Below are positions 1 through 8,501 of a stretch of DNA of 64,000 bases, one piece after another. The translations under genes and the position numbers were made by a program. Every line of letters starts with the position of its first letter. The first letter of the stretch is position 1. Source of the DNA: DAOVXM01 sp963746255 (GTDB lineage: Bacteria > Chloroflexota > Anaerolineae > Anaerolineales > UBA4823). The notes under the pieces are model-generated. The model worked only from the letters and a program-made list of their open reading frames with translations, did not search any database and was not told where the DNA came from. The stretch is taken from assembly GCA_963746255.1 (NCBI GenBank), contig CAVVAJ010000009.1:1302001-1366000 (forward strand), in the 5' to 3' direction.

Positions 1-595
1 TTGTGATATCAAACGTCTGATCAGCATCCAGGGCACCGACCTCGGCGCTGAAATATTGCAATCCATCCTGTCCTACTACGGCACTGCCCAGACCAGGCGA
101 GGTGCGCAGATCATAGGCATCGGAAGGCTGCTGCACTTGCACAGAAAGCGAATCGACATTGAAATCGCCCGGCCACAAGTATTCGTACTGCCGTGCATTC
201 CCTTGGCGCTGTATCTGCGGGTCGTAGTATTCAACCTGCAGATCAGGCAGGGTAGCAGTAAAATCAATATAAGCCCAATCTCCATTCACCTGGCGATCAT
301 AAGCCAGCGAATAAAGCCCACCATCTAACTGTTTTGCGGCAACGGCATTCGGTTCCCCAGATACCGCCGGTATTCGCAGCCTGACGTTGGCTGGCAAGCT
401 AACACCCGGCGCTAAAGTGATCCGGTAGATAATCAATACACTGGGGCGGTCATACTCTGGCCAGATATCAACCTCCAAATTCGCTAAGTCAAGCGCAGTC
501 TGAGCCGCGGCGATATTCACTGACCAGAGCATAGCTGCTGCAAGGAGGAATGTTGTTAGCACTACTAAAGAAAATGTGGTTGTCCGTTTCACCAT
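1..595 (-). CDS. Secreted protein of unknown function, 3' end outside window
   Basis: Reading leftward from an ATG at 595, the frame stays open for 198 codons to the window edge, so the C-terminus is missing. The protein starts MVKRTTTFSLVVLTTFLLAA and continues through a hydrophobic stretch to an AAAQT-like signal peptidase site, so it should be exported. The mature part begins LANLEVDIWPEYDRPSVLII and looks like a beta-rich extracellular domain, with repeated aromatic residues and no catalytic motif that I can see. Similar N-termini occur on Chloroflexota surface proteins with carboxypeptidase-regulatory-like folds. That comparison is from memory, so no function is assigned. It lies downstream of and on the same strand as the ABC transporter genes, separated by about 120 bp. 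Confidence 0.7.
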   Translation of the reverse strand, partial: MVKRTTTFSLVVLTTFLLAAAMLWSVNIAAAQTALDLANLEVDIWPEYDRPSVLIIYRITLAPGVSLPANVRLRIPAVSGEPNAVAAKQLDGGLYSLAYDRQVNGDWAYIDFTATLPDLQVEYYDPQIQRQGNARQYEYLWPGDFNVDSLSVQVQQPSDAYDLRTSPGLGSAVVGQDGLQYFSAEVGALDADQTFDIT

Positions 596-714
596 TTAAG
601 ATCAACTCCGCATAACAATTTGGTTTTGAATCTTACCACGGCTGCAGGATCAGGAGAAGATCAGCTCCGCCCATTATCAACCAGCTGCTAGATTAATCAT
701 GCCCTAAGCGCCGC

Positions 715-1494
715 TTAAGTTGGAACGATCGCGGCGCGTAAACGCCGTGCATAGTTGCCGAATTTCGCGCTGTATTGGATATCATTCGCACGTGGGCGCG
801 GGATATCGACACCAAGCGCCAGGTTTATTTTCCCCGGACGATCACTCAAAACTATGACACGATCTGCCAGGAACAGTGCCTCGCTAATCGAGTGGGTGAC
901 CATGACTACCGTCTTGCGGTAGACCGCCCAGATCCGCAGCAGTTCAGCGCCCATCCGTTCGCGAGTCATGGCATCCAAGCTGCCGAACGGCTCATCCAAC
1001 AGCAGTACCTGCGGATCGTGAATTAGCGCACGCGCGATAGCTACCCTTTGCGCCATCCCTCCAGAAAGTTCACGCGGCAGCGCTTGCTCAAACCCTGCTA
1101 AACCCACCAGTTGAATGAGCTCCTGCGCTTGAATGTAGGCCTTGTCCCGGGATATTCCAATCACTTCGAGCGGCAAGGTCACATTCTGAATCACTGAGCG
1201 CCAGGGCATCAAATTCGCGTGCTGGAAAACATATCCCACACCCCGCACAGGACCGGAGATACTCCTTCCGTGGAGGACAATCTCTCCACTTGATGGGTTC
1301 TTCAATCCGGCCAACAAGCGCAGAAGAGTGCTCTTCCCACTCCCGGAGGGGCCTAATATACATACGAATTCCTGGGCATGCACCAGAAAAGACAATCTAT
1401 CCAGAACCCGCAGGCCACCGTTGCCGTTAGGAAATTCTGCACTCAGGTCTCTCACCGCGATGACCGGTTGAGATGCCGCTGCCATATCGCTCAT
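715..1494 (-). CDS. ABC transporter ATP-binding protein (probable riboflavin uptake)
   Basis: The 259-residue protein is a complete ABC ATPase of the nitrate/sulfonate/taurine (SsuB/TauB/ThiZ) class. Walker A GPSGSGKS is at residues 48-55, the signature LSGGMAQR at about 143-150, Walker B VLLLDEP at about 163-169, and the switch histidine lies in MVTHSISEA. It should hydrolyse ATP on the cytoplasmic face to power the permease encoded two genes upstream. It is the last of three genes read leftward (permease, binding protein, ATPase) behind an FMN riboswitch at about 3588-3735, so riboflavin or a flavin precursor is the likely substrate. Sequence alone could not separate this from a sulfonate or thiamine-precursor importer; the riboswitch is the deciding evidence. 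Confidence 0.88.
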   Translation of the reverse strand: MSDMAAASQPVIAVRDLSAEFPNGNGGLRVLDRLSFLVHAQEFVCILGPSGSGKSTLLRLLAGLKNPSSGEIVLHGRSISGPVRGVGYVFQHANLMPWRSVIQNVTLPLEVIGISRDKAYIQAQELIQLVGLAGFEQALPRELSGGMAQRVAIARALIHDPQVLLLDEPFGSLDAMTRERMGAELLRIWAVYRKTVVMVTHSISEALFLADRVIVLSDRPGKINLALGVDIPRPRANDIQYSAKFGNYARRLRAAIVPT

Positions 1495-1533
1495 ATTACT
1501 TTACCGTTTACTGTAACCGTAAGCTGGCATAGC

Positions 1534-2541
1534 TCATTCAACGAACTGGTTGGTAAAAGCCCGATCCAAATCGAGCTCCCCATCCAGCAAACCCATCTCG
1601 ATTAAAACCGCCTGCATGTTCTCCCAGGCAGCCTGGTGTGAGTAGCCCAATCGATCTGTGCGCCAGAACTCGATCGATTTGTATAACACTTCGCGTTGGA
1701 TCGCTTGGTCAGCCTGTTCCAAACCCTCAACATATTTTTTACTGATCTCGTACGCCTCCTCGGGATTGGCGAGCACATCGGAGATGCCGCGCTTTGCAGC
1801 CCGCACCATTTTCTCAACCAGTTCTGGATTCTCGGAAATCGTGATCTCGTTGCTGATCAATCCATTGGATGCCAGCTGGACATAGTCTGCCACACGCATA
1901 ATATCGATATCGTAGCCTTGGGCCTGGAGCTGGACTGGTTCATTATTGACATAAATGACAACCGCTTGCTCCTGGTCGGCGGCCAGCGCCTCGACCTGGT
2001 TGAAGCCAATTGAATCTAGTTTTATATCAGACTCAGAAACACCACCGATGCTCATCAATGCCCGCAGCCCGATATAACTGGCACCAAATGGCCCTGGTAT
2101 TCCAATCCGCTTGCCAGATAAGTCTTCCGGAGCCCGAATATTGCTCTCCGTTTTGGCTGTCACACCGACCGGATAATCCTGCCACCAAGCCATGACATAG
2201 ACCACGGGTATGTCTTGAGCGCGCGCCAGTAGCACCTGCTCCCCGGACACAAGCGCAAACTGCAGTTCATTTACACCGACTAGGGCAACCCCGTCGGTCT
2301 CGAAGCTGTAATCGAACTCGATGTCCAGCCCCTCCTCTCGGAAATACCCTTTATCTAACGCCACATAAAACGGGGCGTACTGCACATTTGGGATATAGCC
2401 CATCGGCAAGCGGATGCTGACAGACGGCATCTCGGTTGCATCTTCAGGGGTATGGACCACATTGTCTCCCTGATCGGACAGCCCAGCACAGGCCGCCAAT
2501 ATCAGCGCGGCAAAAAAACTACAAAAGAGGATATTTCGCAT
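1534..2541 (-). CDS. ribY: NMT1/THI5-like substrate-binding lipoprotein, probable riboflavin-binding RibY
   Basis: The ATG at 2541 follows AGGAAGG at good spacing; a TTG at 2562 overlapping the permease stop is the alternative. The 335-residue product has a lipoprotein signal (MRNILFCSFFAALILAACAG, lipobox LAAC) and then an NMT1/THI5-like periplasmic binding fold: SIRLPMGYIPNVQYAPFYVALDKGYFREEGLDIEF, then GKRIGIPGPFGASYIGLRAL. Members of this family bind thiamine precursors, sulfonates, nitrate or riboflavin. The FMN riboswitch upstream of the operon points to riboflavin, matching the RibXY systems described from Chloroflexi by comparative genomics. The ligand assignment is inferred from regulation; no ligand-specific residues were identified. 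Confidence 0.8.
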   Translation of the reverse strand: MRNILFCSFFAALILAACAGLSDQGDNVVHTPEDATEMPSVSIRLPMGYIPNVQYAPFYVALDKGYFREEGLDIEFDYSFETDGVALVGVNELQFALVSGEQVLLARAQDIPVVYVMAWWQDYPVGVTAKTESNIRAPEDLSGKRIGIPGPFGASYIGLRALMSIGGVSESDIKLDSIGFNQVEALAADQEQAVVIYVNNEPVQLQAQGYDIDIMRVADYVQLASNGLISNEITISENPELVEKMVRAAKRGISDVLANPEEAYEISKKYVEGLEQADQAIQREVLYKSIEFWRTDRLGYSHQAAWENMQAVLIEMGLLDGELDLDRAFTNQFVE

Positions 2542-2558
2542 CGTTTTCACCTTCCTGA

Positions 2559-3386
2559 TCAATGTGTAGTGCTCGAGTTATCTGGGCGCTGCTGCCAGGA
2601 AATCCAACGCGATTCGAACCAGATCACAATCCCATACATAGTCAGCGCCAGGATGATTAAGGAAAAAACAGCCACAAACACCAAGGCTGTGTCATACTGC
2701 CCGCGGCCAAGACTGATTAAAAACCCCAACCCCCGATCCGCCCCGGCAAATTCACCGACAACAGCCCCAATAACCGCTAGGGCAGCCCCAATCCGCAGCC
2801 CGCCTAGGAGCACAGGTAAAGCCGCCGGAAATTCCAGGTATTTTATTGTTTGCCAGCGGCTAGCCTGCAGCGAACGCATCAGGTCGTGAAGGTCTTCGGG
2901 GACGGACCGCAGCCCCACGATGGTATTGACCAAGATCGGGAAGAAGACAATCAGAGCACAAATTAGGATCTTGCTGGATATTCCTGGCCCAAACCAGATA
3001 ACCAATAACGGCGCGATAGCGACAATCGGTACTGCCTGGCTGGCGACAATATACGGTGAAAGCAAACGTTCAAAAGTCAGCGATTTCGCCAGCAAGTACC
3101 CAATAAGCACCGCGGCGGTCATTCCTATCGCTAAACCAACGAGGATTTCAGTCGTAGTGATCATGGCATGGCGGAATAATGTCCCATCACCAAGACTTTG
3201 TAGAAAACGCAAACCCACCTGGTTGGGAGATGGCAGTATAAAGGCAGGCTGCCCACCAAAGCGCGCGTACAAGTACCACACCGTGAGAGCAAAGGCAACC
3301 GAGACAAAACCCAGAGAACCCTTGCTGCCCAGGATGCTGCGGATAAGAACATTGGCAGGTTTTTTGTAACTCGCAGACCGTTCCAT
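2559..3386 (-). CDS. ribX: ABC transporter permease, probable riboflavin RibX
   Basis: The protein is about 275 residues. ATG at 3386 has AGGA four bases upstream; an adjacent GTG at 3389 is possible. It is a binding-protein-dependent permease of the SsuC/TauC type with about six membrane segments. The EAA loop that contacts the ATPase is seen as LPVLLGGLRIGAALAVIGAVVGEFAG. It is the first gene of the three-gene transporter, and its stop codon overlaps the alternative start of the binding protein, so the genes are tightly coupled. The 200 bp upstream hold a perfect 36-bp palindrome and then the FMN aptamer, so expression should fall when FMN is plentiful. Membrane topology was judged by eye. 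Confidence 0.85.
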   Translation of the reverse strand: MERSASYKKPANVLIRSILGSKGSLGFVSVAFALTVWYLYARFGGQPAFILPSPNQVGLRFLQSLGDGTLFRHAMITTTEILVGLAIGMTAAVLIGYLLAKSLTFERLLSPYIVASQAVPIVAIAPLLVIWFGPGISSKILICALIVFFPILVNTIVGLRSVPEDLHDLMRSLQASRWQTIKYLEFPAALPVLLGGLRIGAALAVIGAVVGEFAGADRGLGFLISLGRGQYDTALVFVAVFSLIILALTMYGIVIWFESRWISWQQRPDNSSTTH

Positions 3387-3471
3387 CACATCCTAGAAAT
3401 AAAAAGTGCCCACTTCTTAGACTAATCGGGGCAAATTTCCACCATTCCTACATTCAGAACGATCTTTAGCA

Positions 3472-3507
3472 AATGTCCCCGAAAACAGGCCTGTTTTCGG
3501 GGACATT
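3472..3507. repeat. Perfect 36-bp palindrome between riboswitch and ribX
   Basis: Two 18-base arms (left arm AATGTCCCCGAAAACAGG) are exact reverse complements with no loop. It lies between the FMN aptamer and the ribX start, on the transcribed leader. It lacks a clear U-run after the stem on the minus strand, so it is not a textbook terminator. A similar half-site, CGCCTGTTTTTGGGG, sits at 5761-5775 in another intergenic region. This suggests a dispersed REP-like element, but it could still act as part of the riboswitch expression platform. Confidence 0.8.
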
Positions 3508-3587
3508 ACACAATGATTATTCCACTTGAAGGAATTAACATTCCTGCCGGGCGGACATCAATAAAATGATGAATCCTGTCTGCCAGG

Positions 3588-3735
3588 AACACCCTCTTTC
3601 ATCCGGACTATACCGTCGGCTCTGGAATTTCACCAGATCATGCGTGGTTGGTATAGGACCAACCTACGCTCGCGGGCTTTACCGCCGGTCGGGAGTTCAA
3701 GCACTTACTGCTCGTCACCCTGCCCCGAAGGTTAC
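3588..3735 (-). promoter_or_regulatory. FMN riboswitch (RFN element)
   Basis: On the minus strand the conserved RFN blocks appear in order: GGGGCAGGGTG, then CCCGACCGGCGGTAAAGCCC, then GATCTGGTGAAATTCCAGAG, then CCGACGGTATAGTCCGGATG and a final GAAAGAGG. The pairing partners for the central stems are present (CTGGTGAAATTCCAG folds on itself). It lies about 200 bp upstream of ribX on the same strand, so it is predicted to shut the transporter off when FMN binds. The aptamer identity is very secure from the consensus blocks. The mechanism, transcription or translation, is not clear from sequence. Confidence 0.95.
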
Positions 3736-3814
3736 AAAACTTATTCAATTATTCGTTAAATATATCACAAATTTCGTCAACAGAATCATTTGCCTGGCGA
3801 AAAGGAAAATACAG

Positions 3815-4441
3815 CTAATTCCTATCCGGTTTACGGCAGTTATTCGACCATGGCTTTGGTACCAACATCGGCGTACTGAGCCGGTAGATGACATAAGAGT
3901 CGCCAAAATCACGCACCAACTTGCGTTCCTCGAAATATATTCCTACGATGATGTACAGTGTAAGACAAAGATAAAATGTAAAGAGATTGGTGGTCATAAT
4001 TGGCATTAACCAGATAAAAAATAATCCCGCCGTGTACATTGGGTGGCGGACACAGCGATATAGCCCGCTCGCGACCAGCATGTTCGAACTCAACTGGCGA
4101 TGCACGCCGTACAGCTGTGAAAAGCCCAAGAAGTCGCTTAGACCAGTTTGCCACAGACCGATAAACAATCCGATCAATGCAGCGACTTGCCCGGCTAACA
4201 ACAAATACAGCCATGGTGTTTGAGCCTGATATAAGACCCGATCTGGGAGCAGGGCAACCAGGGGTAATATGGGCAGCAAGGTTATGATGGCGATAATGTT
4301 ATATATCAGGCGGTAATATCGTTCACTGTTCACGCCCAATATACGCCGGGAATATGTCTTTACCGTATTGGAAGTGAGCCAGGAGTGCAATACCCCATAG
4401 AGGGTGACAGCAAGTATGATTATTGCGCTTGATATGATCAC
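3815..4441 (-). CDS. Membrane methyltransferase, NnrU / isoprenylcysteine carboxyl methyltransferase family
   Basis: This 208-residue integral membrane protein has about five or six hydrophobic segments. Its C-terminal half carries the family hallmark: GLYRCVRHPMYTAGLFFIW, followed by FEERKLVRDFGDSYVIYR and a terminal TPMLVP. The RHPMY and EERxL...YxxYR motifs form the S-adenosylmethionine and phospholipid/small-thiol methyltransferase core in the ICMT/PEMT/NnrU superfamily. The N-terminus (LHSWLTSNTVK) resembles NnrU and methanethiol methyltransferase MddA. The acceptor cannot be told from sequence. GTG at 4441 is the start, seven bases after the sixA stop, so the two genes are probably cotranscribed. 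Confidence 0.75.
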   Translation of the reverse strand: MIISSAIIILAVTLYGVLHSWLTSNTVKTYSRRILGVNSERYYRLIYNIIAIITLLPILPLVALLPDRVLYQAQTPWLYLLLAGQVAALIGLFIGLWQTGLSDFLGFSQLYGVHRQLSSNMLVASGLYRCVRHPMYTAGLFFIWLMPIMTTNLFTFYLCLTLYIIVGIYFEERKLVRDFGDSYVIYRLSTPMLVPKPWSNNCRKPDRN

Positions 4442-4447
4442 GGCAAC

Positions 4448-4942
4448 CTATTTACCCAGCTCTCTCGGCCGCCACACGTCGACTAGCTTTCCTGCCACCT
4501 CAGCAGATATCCGTACCCACTCGTTGATGGGTAACTCGATTTTCGCCAGCGCGGCGGTTGACATCCGCTCCCAATTACCAGTCAGCATCTCCAGCAGCTC
4601 CTCCAGATCAGGGTTATGGCCAACGACCATGACGCAATCGTTATCATCCGCGACCTGCTGGAGGATATCGATCAAAGCTTCCGGCTCAGAAGCATAAAAT
4701 GACCGTTCAAACTGAATTTCAGCCTGATAACCGCTTGTATCGGCAACCATTTCAGCGGTCTGACGAGCACGTTTGGCAGTCGAACTAATGATCAGATCTG
4801 GAATCATATCCTGCTCCCGTAGGAGTTCGCCCATCCGGGGAGCGTCGCGCTGACCACGTTTATTTAATGGCCGGTCATGATCCGCCAATTCGGGGTGTTT
4901 CCAGCTTGATTTTGCGTGCCGTAAAACCAACAAGCTCTTCAT
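4448..4942 (-). CDS. sixA: Phosphohistidine phosphatase SixA-like
   Basis: This histidine phosphatase superfamily protein has about 164 residues, the usual size for SixA. The catalytic RHAK motif occurs at residues 8-11 (MKSLLVLRHAKSSW), the downstream arginine/acid pocket in SSTAKRARQTAEM, and the second catalytic histidine in VMVVGHNPDLEELLEML. SixA enzymes remove phosphate from phosphohistidine residues in the cytoplasm; in E. coli the target is NPr of the nitrogen phosphotransferase system. The ATG at 4942 aligns best with the family start, though GTG at 4954 is also open. It lies between the ATC-hydrolase-like gene (31 bp upstream) and the methyltransferase gene (6 bp downstream). Confidence 0.88.
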   Translation of the reverse strand: MKSLLVLRHAKSSWKHPELADHDRPLNKRGQRDAPRMGELLREQDMIPDLIISSTAKRARQTAEMVADTSGYQAEIQFERSFYASEPEALIDILQQVADDNDCVMVVGHNPDLEELLEMLTGNWERMSTAALAKIELPINEWVRISAEVAGKLVDVWRPRELGK

Positions 4943-4973
4943 CTTATATCTCACAAGGTCAAATCTTTAGAGC

Positions 4974-5447
4974 CTATTCCGCAGAAGAATTTAACCGAAA
5001 GCGGAAATCGCAGCAGCTATGCCCATTCATAATGGTCTGCGTGCGGACCAGCTCAATCTCTGGGTTGAAGCCAGCTGCAAATGCATAATCACGGCTGCAG
5101 GACAACAAAGTGCCCAACTCTTGACAGCCCAAAGACGTGTACATTTCAGCATACCGGCAGCGATTTACATTGAACGCTAATCTCTCTGTGTTCGATTCGA
5201 TTACGTCCAATTCCAGTGCCCCATCCTGCGTCCAAGATTCTAGTATACCGGCAAACTCCTGCAGCCCACGCGCTCCTAACCCCGCAGCCAACCGCTGTCC
5301 TTGCTCTTCAGCCATTTGGACGATAGTCCGGCAGGCAATCTCAAAAGTAATGTCACGCCCAAACTCATCGCTGAAGGCTTCCAGTAGAGGAGCAATCAGG
5401 CGGGCTTCGATTTCCCGGCGGGAAAGTAAACTGATTACCTCATCCAT
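4974..5447 (-). CDS. L-2-amino-thiazoline-4-carboxylate hydrolase family protein
   Basis: The 157-residue protein matches the ATC hydrolase family in layout. A helical N-terminal half contains EIACRTIVQMAEEQG, and the C-terminal half carries the conserved RCRYAEMYTSLGCQELGTLLSC, then RDYAFAAGFNPEIELVRTQT and MNGHSCCDFRFR. Family proteins are annotated after an L-cysteine-forming hydrolase from Pseudomonas, but most members are uncharacterised, and several sit near redox or metal genes. The clustered cysteines (RCRYAE, SLGC, LSC, SCCDF) suggest metal or thiol chemistry. Substrate is unknown here. It may be the first gene of a short leftward operon with sixA. Confidence 0.75.
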   Translation of the reverse strand: MDEVISLLSRREIEARLIAPLLEAFSDEFGRDITFEIACRTIVQMAEEQGQRLAAGLGARGLQEFAGILESWTQDGALELDVIESNTERLAFNVNRCRYAEMYTSLGCQELGTLLSCSRDYAFAAGFNPEIELVRTQTIMNGHSCCDFRFRLNSSAE

Positions 5448-5788
5448 ACAAAAATCTCATCCCGACTGTAATATCTTGGCCAAAGAACCGGTAGAAGCAA
5501 TTCAGCATAGGCAAATAATTCAGGTTTACACCGATTTTCTATTTTGGGCAGCTCTACTACGGTAACAGTTTAAGTATCTACTGATAACTAGAAGTACCCT
5601 AGGTTCATGGAAATGGGTCTGGAGATACCGGCTTTCCGACATTTGGCATAAACTCCTAGTCTCCAGCAGGGTATATTCTTACCAGAATATCTCTCTCAAT
5701 AAAACAATCACGCCCATGCCGGATTGCTTCGGATCGCAGCAATCGCCCCGAATTAAGCGACGCCTGTTTTTGGGGAAGTTATTGAAGG
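5448..5788. other. 341-bp intergenic stretch, no gene seen
   Basis: Neither strand shows a convincing reading frame or RNA. The only notable motif is CGCCTGTTTTTGGGG at 5761-5775, a near match to one half of the palindrome at 3472-3507. Confidence 0.5.
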
Positions 5789-6916
5789 TCAGGCAGGTTT
5801 AATATCACAGCCACTCAGTTCAATTAGGTCATCGCCGACCTGGACCACATGGAAAGGCATCCATCCCACACCAAACACCTCGACAAAGATATCCTTCTTG
5901 TAGGGCGACACTTTGATCTCGCTTTCTTGCTCAACGATCTCTTGCCACTTGCGGTTTACTTCCTCCAGCGCTTGGGAGAGCTCTTTTTCAAGTTCCTGCA
6001 GGTCGCTTTTGAAATCTTCGATGGCATCCAAAGACTCCTCAACATCTGCCTTGGCTTTGCCAGTCATCCGTCTTTTAGATAACGAGGTCCGTACACTGCG
6101 TTTCCTTTTTGAAAACAAGCTAAAGACGTTCTCTGCGTGTGTTCCCCATTCCTCCATCTTGCGGTTTGACAGTTCGGATTCATCCTTGCGCAGCTCGCGT
6201 TCTTCGCTGGTCAAGCGCTCCTTGATCCGTTCCATCCGCTTATTGAAGGTATCTTCGACTTTATCGATCTCAGCTGCGCGGCCTGTTTGGGCTGCTTCCG
6301 CGCACAATCGACGGAACTCCGAGCGGGATATCTGTGGACCAGCATAGATCGCTAACTCCTCATTTGCACGCACGGTTACTGCAACCTCATGATATATCCA
6401 GTCTTCAAAATCCTGTTCCAGAGCGCGGATGGCTCTTTCATCATTCAAGGGGATTTCAAGGCCGGTAAAACGCGCCTGCGAGTCAGGTGCTTCAGTTAAA
6501 AAATCCGCTGCGAGTGACGAGACCATATGCTCCGCCCAGCGGACAACCCCTTGCCGGTCAGGTGCAGCTACCAGCGCAGCCGGATGCTCTTCGTAATCAA
6601 GATCGTATTTGCGATTCAGAAACCGCACCTGTGCCTGTGCAATCAATGCGGGCCGGTACAAAATACCGACCCTGTTTAATGTTTCCGGGTATTCCATCCC
6701 GGCTGATTTGAATGCCTCAGTCAGTGTCAGATTATGGGGTAGAAAATATTCCCGCGCCCCGCTCGGAACAGCTGGTCGGGTGGCATGACCTAGTTCTACA
6801 TCACCAGCCGATCGCGATTCAACTGCCGCTGGCGTTTCCGCAGACGCAGCTACTCCAGTGGTTCCCGTACGAATATCTACTGCTTCAGCTTTTCTGTCAA
6901 GTGCAGCATCCTGCAT
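5789..6916 (-). CDS. C-terminal part of HerA-like ATPase protein, coiled-coil region (likely split from the upstream ORF)
   Basis: The 375 residues begin with a low-complexity Ala/Glu linker, then a domain starting REYFLPHNLTLTEAFKSAGM, and a long charged coiled coil at about residues 210-340 (EIDKVEDTFNKRMERIKER, then SELSNRKMEEW and AIEDFKSDLQELEKELSQAL). It ends in a small beta domain (VGWMPFHVVQVGDDLIELS). It overlaps the 3' end of the ATPase ORF by 20 bases in another frame and has no ribosome binding site of its own. As I recall the family, this region is normally the C-terminal half of one ~830-residue ATPase. Removing one G from the GGA near 6909 would join the frames as ...LVNADAALDRKAEAV. 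It may therefore be a frameshifted half-protein or a translationally coupled partner. Confidence 0.7.
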   Translation of the reverse strand: MQDAALDRKAEAVDIRTGTTGVAASAETPAAVESRSAGDVELGHATRPAVPSGAREYFLPHNLTLTEAFKSAGMEYPETLNRVGILYRPALIAQAQVRFLNRKYDLDYEEHPAALVAAPDRQGVVRWAEHMVSSLAADFLTEAPDSQARFTGLEIPLNDERAIRALEQDFEDWIYHEVAVTVRANEELAIYAGPQISRSEFRRLCAEAAQTGRAAEIDKVEDTFNKRMERIKERLTSEERELRKDESELSNRKMEEWGTHAENVFSLFSKRKRSVRTSLSKRRMTGKAKADVEESLDAIEDFKSDLQELEKELSQALEEVNRKWQEIVEQESEIKVSPYKKDIFVEVFGVGWMPFHVVQVGDDLIELSGCDIKPA

Positions 6917-8315
6917 TTACCAGCGCGTTCAGGCTGGGAATTTGAGTCCGAGTCAATGGTCCGGTGAGATAGTTCATCGCCCAACGCGTTTGGAAAACCT
7001 GCGGCTGCTTCTCATGCACGTTGTGCAGCAGAAAAACGCGCTTCCCCAGAGAAGAGATCAAGCGATCGTATTCCCCACGATCCATACTGCCTGCCATGGC
7101 GCTCTCGAGACCGTCAAGCAGGCGTTGCTTATCCTGATCCGTTTGCAGCTTCCCAATAAACCAGGTGCCAGCATTGGATAATGCCTTGTAATCAATGTCG
7201 ACTGGGTTTTGTGTCACCAGGACTTGAGCAACTCCAAAAGCACGCGCCTGTTTGAGCATTCGCAGCATGGGCTCCTTGGAAGGAGGGTTTGCCACGGGGG
7301 GTAAATAGCCAAAAATCTCATCAAAGTACAAGATTGCTTTCAATGCCGATAAGCCTGGTTGTGTCCGCATCCATGTTTCAACCGCAGAGTACAAGAGTGT
7401 GACGAAAAACATGCGTTCCGCATCACTTAGATGGGCAATATAAAATACACTATGACGGGGCCGTCCATCAGGCGTATAAAGCAGTTCTGGGATATCTAAA
7501 GGCTGACCTTCAATCCAGGTCTGGAAAGCGGGCGCAGCAAGGATATTATTAAGCAGCATCGCCAGCTCAAAACGGTCATCGTCAGGGAAAAAAGTGCTGA
7601 TATCAAAGACACCTAGTTTTTCAAACGGTGGTTTCTGAGTCTGCAGGATCAGCTCGCTCAGGTCGAGATTTTTCCCTTGACTCCAGGCGGATTCAAAAAT
7701 ATTTGCGAGCAAAATGTGCTCACGTGAACGGACTGGATCAACATCTTTGAGGCCAACCAAACCTAACAAGGCAGTCACTGTCCCCGAAATCTTTTCGCGC
7801 AGCAGTTCCCGATTCTCCTGCCAGGGTAGTGTGGGCGCTTTGAGCGAAGCCAAAATGCTGACGGGTATTCCTGCATCCGACCCGGGGGTGTACACCGCAA
7901 ATTGGACCGAGTTACCCAGCGCCCGCAGCCTGTCTGAACTGATCCCCCATTGGGCAAGGCCACCGCGCCAGCGTTCGGCAATCTCTCCTGCTAGTTCAGC
8001 AGTTGATTTGTCAGCACGACGGGCTTCATCCGGGTTGATCCAGGGCAGAAAATCCTCCGCTAACAATTCTGGAAAATGCAGCAGAGCATTGGTGATATCG
8101 CCTTTTGGATCTATCATCAAAGCCGGTATATTATTCAATGCCGCCTCTTCCAAGAGGTCAATGCACAACCCGGTTTTACCCGAACCCGTCATCCCCACCA
8201 CGACCGCATGCGTGGTCAGGTCTTCCGGATCATATAACAAGGTCTGGTCGGTTACTTTACCAGACTTGGAATCATACGTCCGCCCCAAATAATATTTACC
8301 ACCGGTTTCGATCAT
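6897..8315 (-). CDS. HerA/DUF87-type helicase-like ATPase, N-terminal part
   Basis: ATG at 8315 is preceded by GGGAGG; the product is 472 residues. Walker A is GMTGSGKT (near residue 40, in THAVVVGMTGSGKTGLCIDL), with the HerA/FtsK-like following motif ALMIDPKGDITNALL. Walker B is LKAILYFDEIFGYLPP, and sensor-type residues lie in GVAQVLVTQNPVDIDYKALS. This is the RecA-like motor of the HerA/VirB4 group, probably acting as a hexamer on DNA or on protein substrates. The ORF ends SLNALVNAGCCT just where family members continue into a linker and coiled coil, which here are encoded in the overlapping next frame. No nuclease NurA gene is adjacent, so a role in end resection is not supported. Confidence 0.82.
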   Translation of the reverse strand: MIETGGKYYLGRTYDSKSGKVTDQTLLYDPEDLTTHAVVVGMTGSGKTGLCIDLLEEAALNNIPALMIDPKGDITNALLHFPELLAEDFLPWINPDEARRADKSTAELAGEIAERWRGGLAQWGISSDRLRALGNSVQFAVYTPGSDAGIPVSILASLKAPTLPWQENRELLREKISGTVTALLGLVGLKDVDPVRSREHILLANIFESAWSQGKNLDLSELILQTQKPPFEKLGVFDISTFFPDDDRFELAMLLNNILAAPAFQTWIEGQPLDIPELLYTPDGRPRHSVFYIAHLSDAERMFFVTLLYSAVETWMRTQPGLSALKAILYFDEIFGYLPPVANPPSKEPMLRMLKQARAFGVAQVLVTQNPVDIDYKALSNAGTWFIGKLQTDQDKQRLLDGLESAMAGSMDRGEYDRLISSLGKRVFLLHNVHEKQPQVFQTRWAMNYLTGPLTRTQIPSLNALVNAGCCT

Positions 8316-8501
8316 CCCTGAACCTCCCAACAGTGTGCGCTCACCACAACAATAAACAAGACTATTTTACCCGTCATTGAGAGAATTTGGCGCATAGATT
8401 TTTAATTCGATTGGCGACATGACAGTGCAAAGAGAATGTGGACATTGGCAGCCACCAACCTCCCTCAGATTACGTATCAGTTCAGCAGCAACTGGCCATT
8501 A

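Noticed and set aside
3472..3507. Intrinsic terminator
   Set aside because: The stem is perfect, but there is no U-run on the minus strand after it.
1534..3735. TPP riboswitch or thiamine-precursor transporter
   Set aside because: The binding protein is NMT1/THI5-like, but the leader matches the FMN aptamer, not the THI element.
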